Source of the DNA: Chiua virens
Taxonomy: Eukaryota > Basidiomycota > Agaricomycetes > Boletales > Boletaceae
Assembly (NCBI GenBank): GCA_019787685.1
Contig: JAHNUO010000040.1
Span: 1-64,000 of the forward strand
DNA length: 64,000 bases
Direction: 5' to 3'
Shown here: positions 44,997 through 55,445 of the stretch, one piece after another
How positions within the stretch are numbered: position 1 is the first letter of the stretch
How the letters are laid out: every line of letters starts with the position of its first letter
Program-made: the position numbers and the translations under genes
The notes under the pieces: model-generated
What the model was told of the DNA's origin: nothing
The model's input: the letters and a program-made list of their open reading frames with translations, nothing else
Databases searched by the model: none

Positions 44997-46575
44997 ATGC
45001 TAGATTTTGTCTTGGCCGTCGCTCAGATCATGGGAAATCTTCCACTTCACCACCTGCAAGGTGAGTTACCACATCGTTGAATATTGAGACCGACTGAAAT
45101 TGATTTTTTGTCTCTCAGACACGATGTTTGCATCGGTAGAAGATGTAGGTCAACAAATAAATTAGTTTCAGAGCAGGAACTCATCTTTTGTACCCTTTGA
45201 TTTCTCAGCCCCAGATCAATGTGCTCGCCTCAGAAGCTGCTGGAATCCAAGAGGACATAGAAGAGGCCTCGGCGCGCTGTGCGTCGCTCGAAATGCTGCT
45301 GGTTACGCTGGAGTCCGAGAGTGCAACGCTTTTGAGGGAAGACGCCACTCCTGCGATGGATGCCCTCCTTTCCTTAGTTCGCCGTATCGAGTCACTACAC
45401 CAGGCTACACAAGATCGGAAGACGTCGGCCTTGATGGCATACCGCGACCCGACGTTGGCGCTTGTAGAGATTCAAGCCTACGCACCATTTTTGAACGCGT
45501 GCAAATCACAAAGCCGAGTCGTGTTTGCTCATTTTCAATCCCTGAATGAGAAAGCGAGGGGCTTGACACAAAGGTTCACCGAGGTGTGTCATGGTTTCTC
45601 TGAACCTTCGGCGTTTAATTTTTGTTTGTTTTTGTTTGTTTTACTGACTTATTGTGCACATAATGTGTCCCCCCCCGGACATAGCTCACGACGGACTTTA
45701 CGTTCGAGATTTCCGCAGCGCAAGAGCGTATCGAGAAACTCCAGAATATGATGCGACTAGCAGCCACGTTGCGAGATGGGGTAGAAAGCCAACGTACAAT
45801 ATGGCAGTACGTATCCCATGCTTCTGAATCCTACACACCCTGATGCAAAGCTAAACACCAATCTGGTAGTGAGCAACAGCAAATAGCTGAAGCACATATT
45901 CAAGAAGCCAGAGGGACCATCCGCTCTGCAGAGAGCAAGCGTGATAGTACGGAATCGGCTCGGGTATGCTTTCGTTGTATTTTCATGGCGCCAGACCCAG
46001 ATGTTGTTCGCTAGGTTGTACGGAACATATTGACGTTTGGTCTTGGGGAAATTTTTGATATCTTTGACTTGAATGAGGAAATTGAAGAAGCCCAACGGAC
46101 GGTCGCGCGTGCCGAGCAAAATGTACGGGAATGCGAACAAAGCATTCTACGAGCTATCGCTGCTGTGCAACAAATCAACGACCAAGTCGAGCTTCTAGAC
46201 ACACTTGGAGCTACGGTCCACACTCAAGATTTGACGCTCCAAGCGAGCGTAACGCATAGACAAGAAATTCGTACGCGTACGATCGACTTGGCGAACGCTT
46301 CTCTGGACGTCTCCCTTTTCGTCGGAACTCTCGCTGCAAAGAGCGAAACGCTCGCGGTCCATCACACCGCACAGGAATTTGCTCGAAGTGTTCTGGCCTT
46401 CGGGAGTCTAGTGGTGTCAGAGGAGAGATTCAATGAGCTGTTGTTGCAGCATGATCCGGAGGCGTTGCAGGAGACGCTGGGCATGATTGCTCGGAGCGAC
46501 GGCGACTACGTTACAGAGAGCGGCAACTTCACGGTAACACAGCGGCCGTCGCTTGCAATAGATGAATTGATGTAA
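44997..46575 (+). CDS. Helical coiled-coil protein, possibly alpha-pore-forming-toxin-like (component B)
   Basis: Six exons join in frame (44997-45060, 45119-45144, 45209-45583, 45685-45806, 45870-45963, 46015-46575) to 413 residues. It is predicted nearly all helical. After a long N-terminal helical part rich in Glu/Ala/Leu comes a heptad coiled coil (IAEAHIQEARGTIRSAESK), then a short hydrophobic stretch RNILTFGLGEIFDIFDL, then a second coiled coil (EEIEEAQRTVARAEQNV onward). A coiled coil, hydrophobic tip and returning coiled coil resemble the membrane-inserting arm of alpha-pore-forming toxins such as XaxB/YaxB; this is an inference from shape. It ends LAIDELM, like its divergent neighbour. 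A decayed copy of exons 3-5 lies at 50135-50500. No signal peptide is seen. Confidence 0.5.
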
Positions 46576-48457
46576 TAGAAATATGCATGTCGTCTGCAGA
46601 TTGCTGGTCAACGCTTGATTCGATCATATTATTGTCTGAAAGGGTACGTACATACTTGGGCACGTGTTAGAAGGCGAAATGTTCAATGATCGTGCCAGTA
46701 TCGTGGCCTTGACGTAGCGCACAACATGAAACAAAACGTTCATTGTCAAGAAGACACCTCCACTATTTTATTTTTATTCTCGTTGACGCCGTTTATTTTA
46801 TGGACCGTTTGTCTCGATGCGTCTTCTCTGATGTTGGTAGACCCGAGCTCTGAAAACGAACCAGCGGAGGTGGCGACGTTCTCCATACACATGATACAAG
46901 ATGTGGTAGACTGGAGTGATGCGACTGGGGGAACCACGGTACATGCTGCCATGCCTACAGTTGCGCCTAGGATCTCCAAGCACTGAGTCTGCCAGTTTGT
47001 CTGCAATCGCCAAGGAGGGTCGGACTGTGATGTAGTGAGGCACGAGCGCAACCGCAGTGCAAGGTCTTTGGACAAGCTACGCAAGCGAGAGGCACCGCTT
47101 CCGCTTTTGCCTCCTCCACGTCGCTCGCCACGTTGCAGCGCTCGCCGCTCGTCCTCGCCCGTTTCAGCGCACCCACCCGTCACTCCCTGCCAGAGTCCCT
47201 GGGGCCTGGGCCTCCATCCCCCTTTCCGGCTCCTCGCAGCTCACTCCCCTGGGGTCCGGGGCACGCGATCCCGACCGCCCGGTACATGCCATCTGCGAGG
47301 TCTTCCCACCCGCTCTTGCAGCTCACGGATACCCGGCAGCTGGGGCTCCGGTCCTGGGCCGGAGATCGCTTCGCACTCCCCCCCCGACCTCGCCCACCTT
47401 GTCCCTTTCCCTCCCCTCACAGCTCAAGGAGCGACTTCCAAGGACCGGTGGATCCGCCGGGGCTTGAAGTCCTGACTCAGCACCTGGGGGACCTGGGATC
47501 ATCTGACTGGCATCCATGGAAGTAAGAAGCCACCTCAACCACACCGCCTTGATCCGAGTGGATGGCTACAGTACGTCACAGTTGCCCCATGTCGACGATG
47601 TCGTTGAACCTCCCGTTTGTTTTACTTCACTAAACCAAAAATACTTGCTACTACACGTAAATTCGTCTATATCACGTGCCAGAACAGAGATCGTGTGACG
47701 ACCTTCGAAGTTCAAACGAATCGGCCAATGCCCTTCATAGTCTCGCGGGGAACGGAGAATCTGAAGATAAAGCGGCCGAGGTCAGAACGATCCGTCCGTG
47801 ATGGCCCTGGACAGTTGAATTAGTATGTTATTTTTACCCTAATTTACCAACAAGGGCTGCGAGGTTTTCGTCTCCGCAGAGTCCGCACAAAATGCCACAA
47901 ACGTGCATGACTAGCACTCGGACTCGGAGAATCCCTTCTTAGAGTTATGCAAGACCGGTGTCAAGTATGTACATAATTTTGGACAGTTCACTCTTGCTCA
48001 TCGCCTCACATTGACTGATGGCAAGACTGATGTCAATCAATTTTGGGCGGTTTATTCCTTCCCTTCGCCCCGAATACTGACAGCGTGCGATTCAGACGAC
48101 TATGTACCTTACTGCGAAACTGATCTGAGTCAATTAATTATGGGCGGTTCATTTCTTCTCTTCGCTTCAATCGACAGCGTACGGTCCAGGTGATAGCCGA
48201 TCCCTCGGCGAAGGGTGGAGATCAGAATACACGAAAAGAGGTTTTTTCTTTTAATTCCTCCAATTTGCATTGGCTGATTCCAATCCACTTCAGGGTGATT
48301 TACTCTTCCTCTTGTTCTCCATGTGAGCCAGCCGAGGCCCGGCGGTGGTGTCCAGGTGACCTTCAGGTCATTCATGATGAGGGCATACACTGGATTTATT
48401 GTCAAATTTTTGGGGTGTTTTACTCCTTCAATTGGCCTCATGGGGATGCCCCCGCAG
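46576..48457. other. Intergenic with GC-rich block and degenerate tandem repeats
   Basis: 47040-47480 is abruptly GC- and pyrimidine-rich with overlapping proline-rich frames that look non-coding. 47955-48190 holds three degenerate units of about 65 bp. No gene is supported. Confidence 0.45.
47955..48190 (+). repeat. Three degenerate tandem units upstream of the lectin
   Basis: Units near 47955, 48030 and 48122 share a gtcaa-taattttggg/cagtt core, a pyrimidine tract and, in the last two, gacagcgt followed by cgatt/cggtc. Spacing is about 75-95 bp. Confidence 0.5.
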
Positions 48458-48465
48458 TATATAAA
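48458..48465 (+). promoter_or_regulatory. TATA box of the lectin gene
   Basis: TATATAAA, about 180 bp upstream of the ATG. The leader may contain an intron (gtgcgt near 48520 to gtgtag near 48583). Confidence 0.45.
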
Positions 48466-48642
48466 CAGTGTGGGCGATGGCCAATTCCCCTAGCACTCAT
48501 CACAGTCCTGAACTTGAAGGTGCGTGCACACCTCCGCTTGCTGTGCATACAAGTGACTTATATCTGACCTATATCTGTGTAGTCGCTTCTTTATCAGGTA
48601 AATCGCCCCGAGTCACCACCCGTCCATTATGCTGAAGTATTT

Positions 48643-49350
48643 ATGTCGTCAAGTTTACAGCCCGCAATGACTGGATGGAAACAAATCTCTGGTTCGCTCG
48701 TACGAATCTCTGCCGGGTCAGTCAGCAATGTCTGGGGTGTTAACTCAGCCGGCGCCATCTATCGCTACACAGGCGATGACAACAATCCCTGGGTTAACAT
48801 CCCCGGTTCTCTCAGCGACATCGGTGCGGCCGCTGATGGCACGGTTTGGGGCGTCAACTCAGCCGGCGCCATCTATCGCTACACCTGGGATACCAAACAT
48901 TGGGTCAATATCCCTGGTACTCTCAAGCGAATCTCTGCCGGATCTTCCACCAACGTCTGGGGCGTCAACGACGCTGGTGACATCTATCGTTACTCCGGCG
49001 ATGACAGCAACCCCTGGGTCAAGATTCCCGGCTCTCTCTCCGATATCGGTGCGGGCGCAGATGGTGAGGTCTGGGGCGTCAACTCGGCCGGCGCCATCTA
49101 TCGCTACACATGGGATTCCAATCACTGGGTTAACATCCCTGGCGGGCTTGCTGCCATCTCTGCTGGGTCGAAGACCAATGTGTGGGGAGTTAACTTCACT
49201 GGCGGCGTCTACGTATGCACAAACAATGGGGATAATCCTAGCCCCTGGATCCAGATCACTGGTTCCCTTGTTGATATTGGCGCGGGTACTGATGGCGTGA
49301 TTTGGGGGGTCAACTCTGGGGGTAATATTTACCGCTGGATTCGTGATTAA
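48643..49350 (+). CDS. Tectonin-type beta-propeller lectin
   Basis: Intronless frame of 235 residues built of six consecutive tectonin repeats of about 36-40 residues, each with a W-x-x-I start, an (S/D)I(S/G)AG turn, VWGVN and an IYRY/IYRW strand. Six repeats match a six-bladed propeller such as Laccaria bicolor tectonin 2, which binds O-methylated glycans of bacteria and nematodes and acts in fungal defence (known for that family). Odd repeats share ISAGS..NVWGVN and even repeats share DIGAGADG..VWGVN. No signal peptide is present, consistent with cytoplasmic fungal defence lectins. The frame is intact. It lies between the helical pair and the decayed copy of component B. Confidence 0.93.
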   Translation: MSSSLQPAMTGWKQISGSLVRISAGSVSNVWGVNSAGAIYRYTGDDNNPWVNIPGSLSDIGAAADGTVWGVNSAGAIYRYTWDTKHWVNIPGTLKRISAGSSTNVWGVNDAGDIYRYSGDDSNPWVKIPGSLSDIGAGADGEVWGVNSAGAIYRYTWDSNHWVNIPGGLAAISAGSKTNVWGVNFTGGVYVCTNNGDNPSPWIQITGSLVDIGAGTDGVIWGVNSGGNIYRWIRD

Positions 49351-50134
49351 CGTACCTTTCTTCAGAATCCAACGATCAATTTCGAATGAAATGTTGTAAC
49401 TGCTTCTCGTCATTGTACGATGTATATGTACCTGATACGATTCAACTCGATTCACTCTTCATGTCCGTTTCATTTTGACCTGAGCGAAAAAAAAACATTC
49501 CGCCTCGTGTTCTGTCGTAGAAAATGGATTTATCAGGGGTATAGTCTCGCTGGAATGGGTGCAAGTTGGAGCGCGTCCCGTGCTGCGGTAGGATAAATCA
49601 AATTTGGCAGAGATCGGGCAAAAGAAGGATTTAAAAAAACACTATTGAATTGGTCGAACTTGAAGTCAAGTGTTTGCGGCCCACGGTGCCGTTCGAACAC
49701 CGTGAAATTACGGATGTGTGTCCGTTCCCGCCGCGAATATAAATATAGTGATTATGTACGGGGACAGTAACTGTACTTGTTGGTTTTGAGCATCCCGAAC
49801 CTTCACTTCTCCATCAATCAGGAATGCAACTGACTATATCGTATCTGGTCCATCGATTTCTTCGCCCCGTTTCTGTGAACGGTAGTGAATTCAGAGGTTT
49901 CAGTCTTTGGATGGCTCCTCGTTCCAACTTCCTATCGTATTTTCGACCACCGAGTCGGCTTTTCTTACCTTTTCTTACCTTATTGGGCACACTCTCCACT
50001 CGAACCGTTCCTTCCATCTTATCAGTTTCATTCTTTTCGATGTCCTATCCACCCACTCACCGTTACTTGGTTGCCAGTGGCACTTACCACCGTGACGTTA
50101 CTCATTCAAGTTGCCAAAGCCGTTCATTTTATGT
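49351..50134. other. Intergenic downstream of the lectin
   Basis: About 780 bp; small frames at 49824-50144 show no features. No RNA gene is seen, although 49680-49740 has a short inverted repeat around gttcgaac. Confidence 0.45.
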
Positions 50135-50500
50135 AAATCTCTGACTCGAGAAACTTGTTCCGCCGCTTCCCTGAGCACTTCGCATTTTTTTTGTTGACTC
50201 ATTGCGTACATTGAATTCCCTCCCACCGGCACCCAGATGTTGCTCACAGCCAGTAGATTTCAGACTGCCTCATGGTGTGAGAGCATGTTGAAAAACCTTC
50301 TAAGAATCTGAGAGTCTGAGAACTTGGTACGTTGCGAAACTCAATTTTCGATATGGCAGTGCGTGCCACGACGTGTTTCCTAACCAGAGCTGAACGCAGA
50401 TTTCGCAGTGAACAAAAGACAACGGGTTACAGCTGAAGAACATATTCAAGTTGAAGGCAGAGAGCATATCCGCTCTACAGAGAGCAAGTGTGTTGCTTGA
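50135..50500 (+). pseudogene. Decayed fragment of the helical component-B gene
   Basis: Same-strand resemblance to 45585-45955 in matching order. First is a T-rich intron segment followed by a ccc-rich acceptor region (50190-50230 versus 45640-45685). Next comes the exon-4 end at atatggcagt (50353 versus 45800). Last is an exon-5 block: agctgaagaacatattcaag versus agctgaagcacatattcaag, then catccgctctacagagagca versus catccgctctgcagagagca. Frames are broken, and neither the 5' nor the 3' part of the gene is present. It directs no supported product. It abuts the 3' end of the minus-strand GTPase gene. Confidence 0.75.
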
Positions 50501-50544
50501 CCCCGTAAAGCATTCTAAACGTCAAACTTGGATTAGTGAAACGA

Positions 50545-52129
50545 CTAGCATATCCGACACGAATTCCTTTCTTCCGCAGCCTTTCGAAATTTTAATGCAT
50601 CGAGCTCCGCCTTTTTCACACGAAGTAGTTCGCGTTCCTCCCGCCGAATAACTGCTTCCTGGTATTCTCGCATTCGCTTATCTTGCTCCATCTGTCGATG
50701 TCGCGCCTCTCGCTCCCTTCCGAGTTCTTCGGTCAATGCGTCGACTCGGAATGTAGTCGTTCCTCCCCGTGCCGTCGTATTCACCTGGTTCCCTTCCCCT
50801 ACGAGCCTCACCTGAGGTTTTCTCCTGTTAGATGAAGGTCGTGTCGATGGAAGCTTCTGGCGCACCGGATTCTCAGAGTCGTGTCGCACAATGTCTCCAC
50901 CTCGTATCTGCGTCATGGGTCCGAGTCGCAGTGTCTGGGCCGGGGGTAGCTTGACAACGTTAGAATCTAACATGCACTCGTGCAGCGGGCTGGATTTCTC
51001 TGATCTTCCCCTTTCGGATCCCATCAGCGCGATATCTAATCTTTTCCGATCGGCATTGGCACGGGCCATCCTGTCCTCCAAGACTTGGCGTTCCTCCTCC
51101 AGCTCGAGCCTCAAAGCATGGTCCTTGGCCTCCGCTGCCACTTCCATCTCTTTCTTCAGATCAGCTAACTCTCGTTCATGTTTCTTCTGTGCATCCGCCA
51201 TTTCTTCCATGACAACCTTGCCGGCTGCGGTCTCCGATAGTTTCTTTCCTTCGCGGAGCTCCTCTTGGATCTGCATGGTCATCGCCGGGAGTGGGACGAG
51301 TTCCGACATTATTTTTCGTGCGGATTCGACAGTGTTGGCGTGGCGGCGCATCTGAGCTCCGCACTCTAAGAGTGGTTTGAAAGCGTTACTCTTCAAGTCC
51401 GCTTCTCGACGATCTCCTTCCTCATCGCTAACACGGCTCCAGTTCGTGGTCACGATACGAACGTTACCGAGATTCTGGTCTCCGCAGAGAGATCGAAACA
51501 ATCTCAGATTTTTCCGCGAAGCACCTCCAACTCGAGGATCCGAAATGCGGTGCATATAGACGACGCCATTTAGTTTGATCCCCTCACTGTAGATTCCTGC
51601 AATTAAGATGCTAGCTAGTGTAGGGTTATGCGGAATAGCTTACCCATTCATGGGTTCAAGGAACTGCACGATCTTCTCCAGAATATCCGTGTCGGTGATC
51701 CCCTCTCTCGAATCGTCAAATCCAGGGGTGTCGATAAGCACGATCGGACGACCAGTGGCCTGATCGGTATAGTGGGCCGCCTGGGCTCCGAAGGTTTCGG
51801 ACTGTTGTTTGTGACCGACGAGGATATTGTCGTCGTTTGTAAGGAGTTTGATGAACTGCTCGGAGGGACATCAGAATTAGTTGAGTGCACAGGTGAGCCT
51901 CGTGAAAACGCGCACCGTCGACTTTCCTGCCATGCGATGTGGGATGAATTGAGCATGAATTGAGCAAGTATTGATAGACATTTTTCCCAGGTGAACGTAC
52001 CGGTGCCCGTCGCACCCATGATTCTGTGGAATTGGTTTCAGAAAATGAAGTCGCCTGCGATGCACTGAGAGATATTAGTACTTACACAATCTCCGCGACG
52101 GAATTTTTTTGACTGGATGATTGCTGCAT
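50545..52129 (-). CDS. P-loop GTPase with coiled-coil tail (paralog 1)
   Basis: Five exons (52129-52086, 52023-52001, 51926-51916, 51855-51644, 51586-50545) give 443 residues. The G1 P-loop GATGTGKST is built from a 23-nt exon and an 11-nt microexon. G3 is DTPGFDDSREG. The motif following the conserved MHRISDPRVGG block is VTTNW, in the position of G4 of AIG1/septin-like GTPases. Then follows SARKIMSEL, a family landmark, and a long charged coiled coil. The tail is longer than in the two paralogs and carries a basic/Pro-Ser insertion (about 50800-51000) and a final coiled coil ending SCRIC, a possible prenylation-type CaaX box (inference). The family is an Agaricomycete-expanded G-domain group of unknown cellular role. 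Divergent from paralog 2. Confidence 0.85.
51916..51926 (-). other. 11-nt microexon of GTPase paralog 1
   Basis: gaaagtcgacg, flanked by ..ggcag acceptor and gtgcgc donor on the minus strand. It supplies the Lys-Ser-Thr of the P-loop and keeps the frame into FIKLLT. Confidence 0.85.
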
Positions 52130-52240
52130 TGCGTGCAAGACGTGAGTTATTCGAAACGACAAACGGTCAAAGTTCCAAAGTTGTTCCTCGGAGCCTACTT
52201 TATCCTACCGCTGGATATGGTCACGGCCCCTGCTGGCTTC

Positions 52241-52253
52241 CTATCGCCCAATG
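52241..52253 (-). promoter_or_regulatory. CCAAT/GATA-like composite motif
   Basis: CATTGGGCGATAG on the minus strand, about 115 bp upstream of GTPase paralog 1. It contains an inverted CCAAT and GATA core. Confidence 0.45.
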
Positions 52254-52662
52254 ATCACTGCGAATCAGCCTGAGTTCAAATAATGTGATTTCTGCCTCGG
52301 AACGTTCAAGCATACTTGACTCTTACGCAAGACCGCGATCGCCTTTTCCGCGCGGGTCGCTCCTTCAGACCGTGAGAGCATCCATTCAACCACCGCTCAT
52401 TCTACCGGAGAATTCCTTCTGGCATTCATTGGGGCAAACCCCTACGCCCATACTACCATCACAATCCTTGTTGGAACAGCGCAGATTATTCTATATCAGT
52501 ATACTGAAGTCTCGAGGCGTTCCAGATGATGCCACGGACAGTTTCCGCACCAATCAAAAGTTGACGCGTGTAAATTCAATCTTCTGTGGCCAGCCTGTTT
52601 TACTCGTGTTTACAACATGCCATGATGCCCCACAAGCGACTCGGATGTGGTTCAATTGCGGT

Positions 52663-52678
52663 CATTGGACGATAAGTG
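52663..52678 (+). promoter_or_regulatory. CCAAT/GATA-like composite motif
   Basis: CATTGGACGATAAGTG on the plus strand. Confidence 0.45.
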
Positions 52679-53034
52679 GAGTCACCCCGCTCAACGTCAC
52701 CATCGTCACCGCCGACAACCTCGTAAGTAATTTGACTTGTGAAATCGAGGCTCTCCTGTCACGGTTTTCTTCTTCACAGAAGCAGCCCCATTACGCCGTG
52801 GAATTCCGACTCGGAGTCGATGAGATACATGAAATTTTCGCAACACGCCGCTAACACCAGCACGCAAAGAAGGTTCGACCCGGACCCTCCAAGGAATGAC
52901 ACAAGCGGAGATGTGACGACGTTCTCCATGATCGCGATTCACCTTACTACGCTCTCACAAGTTACACTTACATCGTGGACCTACCTGCGTAATGCCGGAT
53001 TCGTCCAACGGTAATTGTGAACGTTCACTAGGCT

Positions 53035-53385
53035 TACCCCGCGCCCACGTCATAATTATCCGTGGAAGAATATGATGGAACATTTTCATGTCCAGAAATG
53101 AGCACTTACAAAGATGCTCCCCCAAAACGTTGCCAAGTCTAGAAGACGACATCGATCTGGCGTGCCTCCGTCATTTCCCAATTCAACGCTATGCTAGTAG
53201 CGGAGGGACTTCCTTTTGTTCGCGGTGGATATGTGACGCGTCCCTGCTCATTGGGCGATAAGTGACGTGCACGACGTCATTTGAGTCAATCTCGAATATT
53301 CGTTCTTTCTTTTCATGGAATAAAAGTACGACATCTCATCACCTGCCACAAAGTGAACCACTTCCTCAGAATTCTACCTTCAACT
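53035..53385 (+). repeat. Duplicated promoter, copy upstream of GTPase paralog 2
   Basis: Collinear with 59025-59395. Shared blocks are tatccgtggaagaata, tcatgtccagaaa, tgctcccccaaaacg, gcgataagtg, acatctcatcacc and cctcagaa, ending just before each ATG. Confidence 0.8.
53249..53264 (+). promoter_or_regulatory. CCAAT/GATA-like composite motif
   Basis: CATTGGGCGATAAGTG, about 125 bp upstream of the ATG at 53386. Confidence 0.5.
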
Positions 53386-54707
53386 ATGGATAGCTTATTG
53401 GGTCTGTACAAGCCTGTGCTCATTGCGTACGTCTTTCAGTGAATCAGGTGGCGTCACGAGATAATGTATCTTGCAGAGTCATGGGTGCGACAGGTACTGG
53501 TACGTCTGTCGTCCCTCTCATAGTGCGTATCCTGTACTGAACTCGGACTGTTTCCTTGTCTGCATGACAGGAAAGTCGACGGTGAGTTACATTCGCCGAG
53601 GCTTCGCCCGGATATTCATATCCGTCGTCTTCAGTTCATCAAGCACCTTACCCGCGACGATAAAATTCGTATCGGTCACGACCAGCAGTCTGAAACGACC
53701 GACATCCAGACGGCTTATTACATGGATCGAAGCTCTGGTCGTCCCGTCGTGCTTATCGACACCCCAGGCTTCGACGACTCTAGGGAGGGCGTTTCCGATA
53801 CGGACATCCTGGAAAAAATTGTAAGCTGGTTGGAACCCGGGAGTGGGTTAGTACACGCTCAGCCTTATATTTCTTCGCGTTTTCATCACTGCCATCCGGT
53901 AGCGAGGGGCGAGAGCTAAGCGGAATCATCTATGTGCACCGCATCTCGGATCCCCGAGTGGGTGGCGTCTCTCGAAAGAATCTCAGGATGTTCCGCTCGC
54001 TCTGCGGCGCTGATCAGCTTGGCAACGTTCGAATCGTGACCACCAACTGGGATCGCGTCACCGACGACGAAGGAAACCACCGAGAGGCGGACCTGAGGGC
54101 GGGTGCTTTCAAAGCCCTGCTCGATTGCAGCGCGAAAATGTGTCGTCATGATAACACAGTCGAATCCGCGCGAAAGATAATATCGGAGCTCATTCCTCTT
54201 CCGCCGGTGACCATGCAGATCCAGGACGAGCTGCATGAAGGCAAGAAACTGTCGGAGACGGCGGCCGGTATGGAGCTCAACAGAGAAATGCGGGAGCTGC
54301 AAAAGAAGCACGTAGAGGAGATGAAGTCGTTGAAGAAGGAGATGGAAGCGGCAGCGCAAGCCCATGATCGTGCTTTGAGGGCTGAACTAGAGCAAGAGCG
54401 GAAAGTCCTGGAAGAGAAGGTGACTCGCATCGAGGCCGATCGGAAGAGAATGGAAAAGACGCTCGAGGAACAGCACCGGGAGTTTGAGAGGCAAATGAAA
54501 GAAGAAAAAGATAAGTTACAAAAGCTGACCGACTTATTGGACAAAGAGCGCAAGGAGACGCAGACTCAAATGGCCAGAGCTAAGGACTCCGAAGATAAGT
54601 ACAGGAAACAAGCAGAGCAGAGGCAGCGCGAATTGCAGCAGGAAATCGCCAATACCCAGAAACACATCAAGGAGCTCGAAAAACCCAAGGGTAGGGGGGG
54701 TTGTTGA
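53386..54707 (+). CDS. P-loop GTPase with coiled-coil tail (paralog 2)
   Basis: Five exons (53386-53426, 53477-53499, 53571-53581, 53635-53846, 53903-54707) give 363 residues. Exon sizes 23, 11 and 212 nt are identical to those of paralogs 1 and 3. G1 GATGTGKST, G3 DTPGFDDSREG, the HRISDPRVGG and MFRSLCG landmarks and VTTNW are present. After SARKIISELIPL the last 150 or so residues form an almost uninterrupted Glu/Lys/Arg-rich coiled coil ending KGRGGC. Likely a nucleotide-switched oligomerising protein; the coiled coil may mediate self-assembly (inference). It is driven by the promoter type shared with the HET gene. Intact. Confidence 0.88.
53571..53581 (+). other. 11-nt microexon of GTPase paralog 2
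   Basis: gaaagtcgacg between a gacag acceptor and a gtgag donor. Together with the preceding 23-nt exon it builds GATGTGKST. Confidence 0.88.
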
Positions 54708-55445
54708 GCATGCTTATCTTCGCCGTCGAAAGGGAAGCTGGTGGCAATTGGTGGTTGGTACCCAAGAAGGCTGTTACTGCTCGCTCCGCTATACCGTGAC
54801 GGCCCTCAAAGTTTCGCGTCCTAATACGATAAGACGTCATTTCGACTTAGAAGTCAGCGTCGTTACTGTGAAATAACTTGAATCTGTACGATTTCATCCG
54901 AAGTTTGCACATGTGAGCATCATCCAAATATATATGAACGATGGTCGGGAGTAAGCTGGGTGTCAACGTTCCAAATGCAAAATGCAAACGTACACGCATT
55001 GTAGGTATCAACATTTAAGTTTCTTATTCCTCATGCATAGGCTGGACTGGGTTTAGCAGGTCGCCTTGTGGCTCAAATATCCTCGGACCGTCACTTCTCG
55101 ATACATTCACAAGGTAAACAGGGCAGCTGGGGTGTTCCCCAAAACGTTGCCAAATTTATGACGCGGTACGTGAGCAGCAAGGGTCCATCCCCAATTGATG
55201 TATGAAACAACGCCTTCAATCTACTGTTCCTCATTATATATAACCGAAAGCATTTGTTCGTGGCGGCCAACATGCTTCACGGCAATGTGATACATCGTTA
55301 CTAGTTCTGTGGCAAGTGGCTGCACGATGCAGCACGTCACATTCGAGTTGAACAGCCTCGCGTTATTATTCTCTCTCTCTTTGGGAAATAACAGGGTAGC
55401 AATTCTCGGAAAGTAACCCACTTCCTCCCAACATTTCTTTGAGTG
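54708..55445. other. Spacer and promoter of GTPase paralog 3
   Basis: About 740 bp. Around 55120-55160 it has gttccccaaaacgttgccaa, matching the central block of the duplicated promoter (53120-53150). A more diverged copy of that promoter may therefore lie at 55090-55440. Confidence 0.5.

Larger units (their letters stand above)
52130..53385. other. Divergent promoter region of GTPase paralogs 1 and 2
   Basis: About 1.26 kb with three copies of a CAYTRGRCGATAAG-like motif and the first copy of a promoter repeat (53035-53385) also found upstream of the HET gene. A 189-codon frame (52285-52854) runs through motif-bearing sequence and lacks domain features. Confidence 0.55.

Noticed and set aside
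48859..49455. 198-codon antisense frame over the lectin
   Set aside because: Repetitive shadow of the six tectonin repeats.
49680..49740. tRNA-like segment around gttcgaac
   Set aside because: No acceptor, D or anticodon arms can be drawn around it.
52285..52854. 189-codon plus-strand frame between GTPase genes
   Set aside because: It lies in promoter DNA carrying the repeated motif and has no recognisable domain; likely fortuitous.
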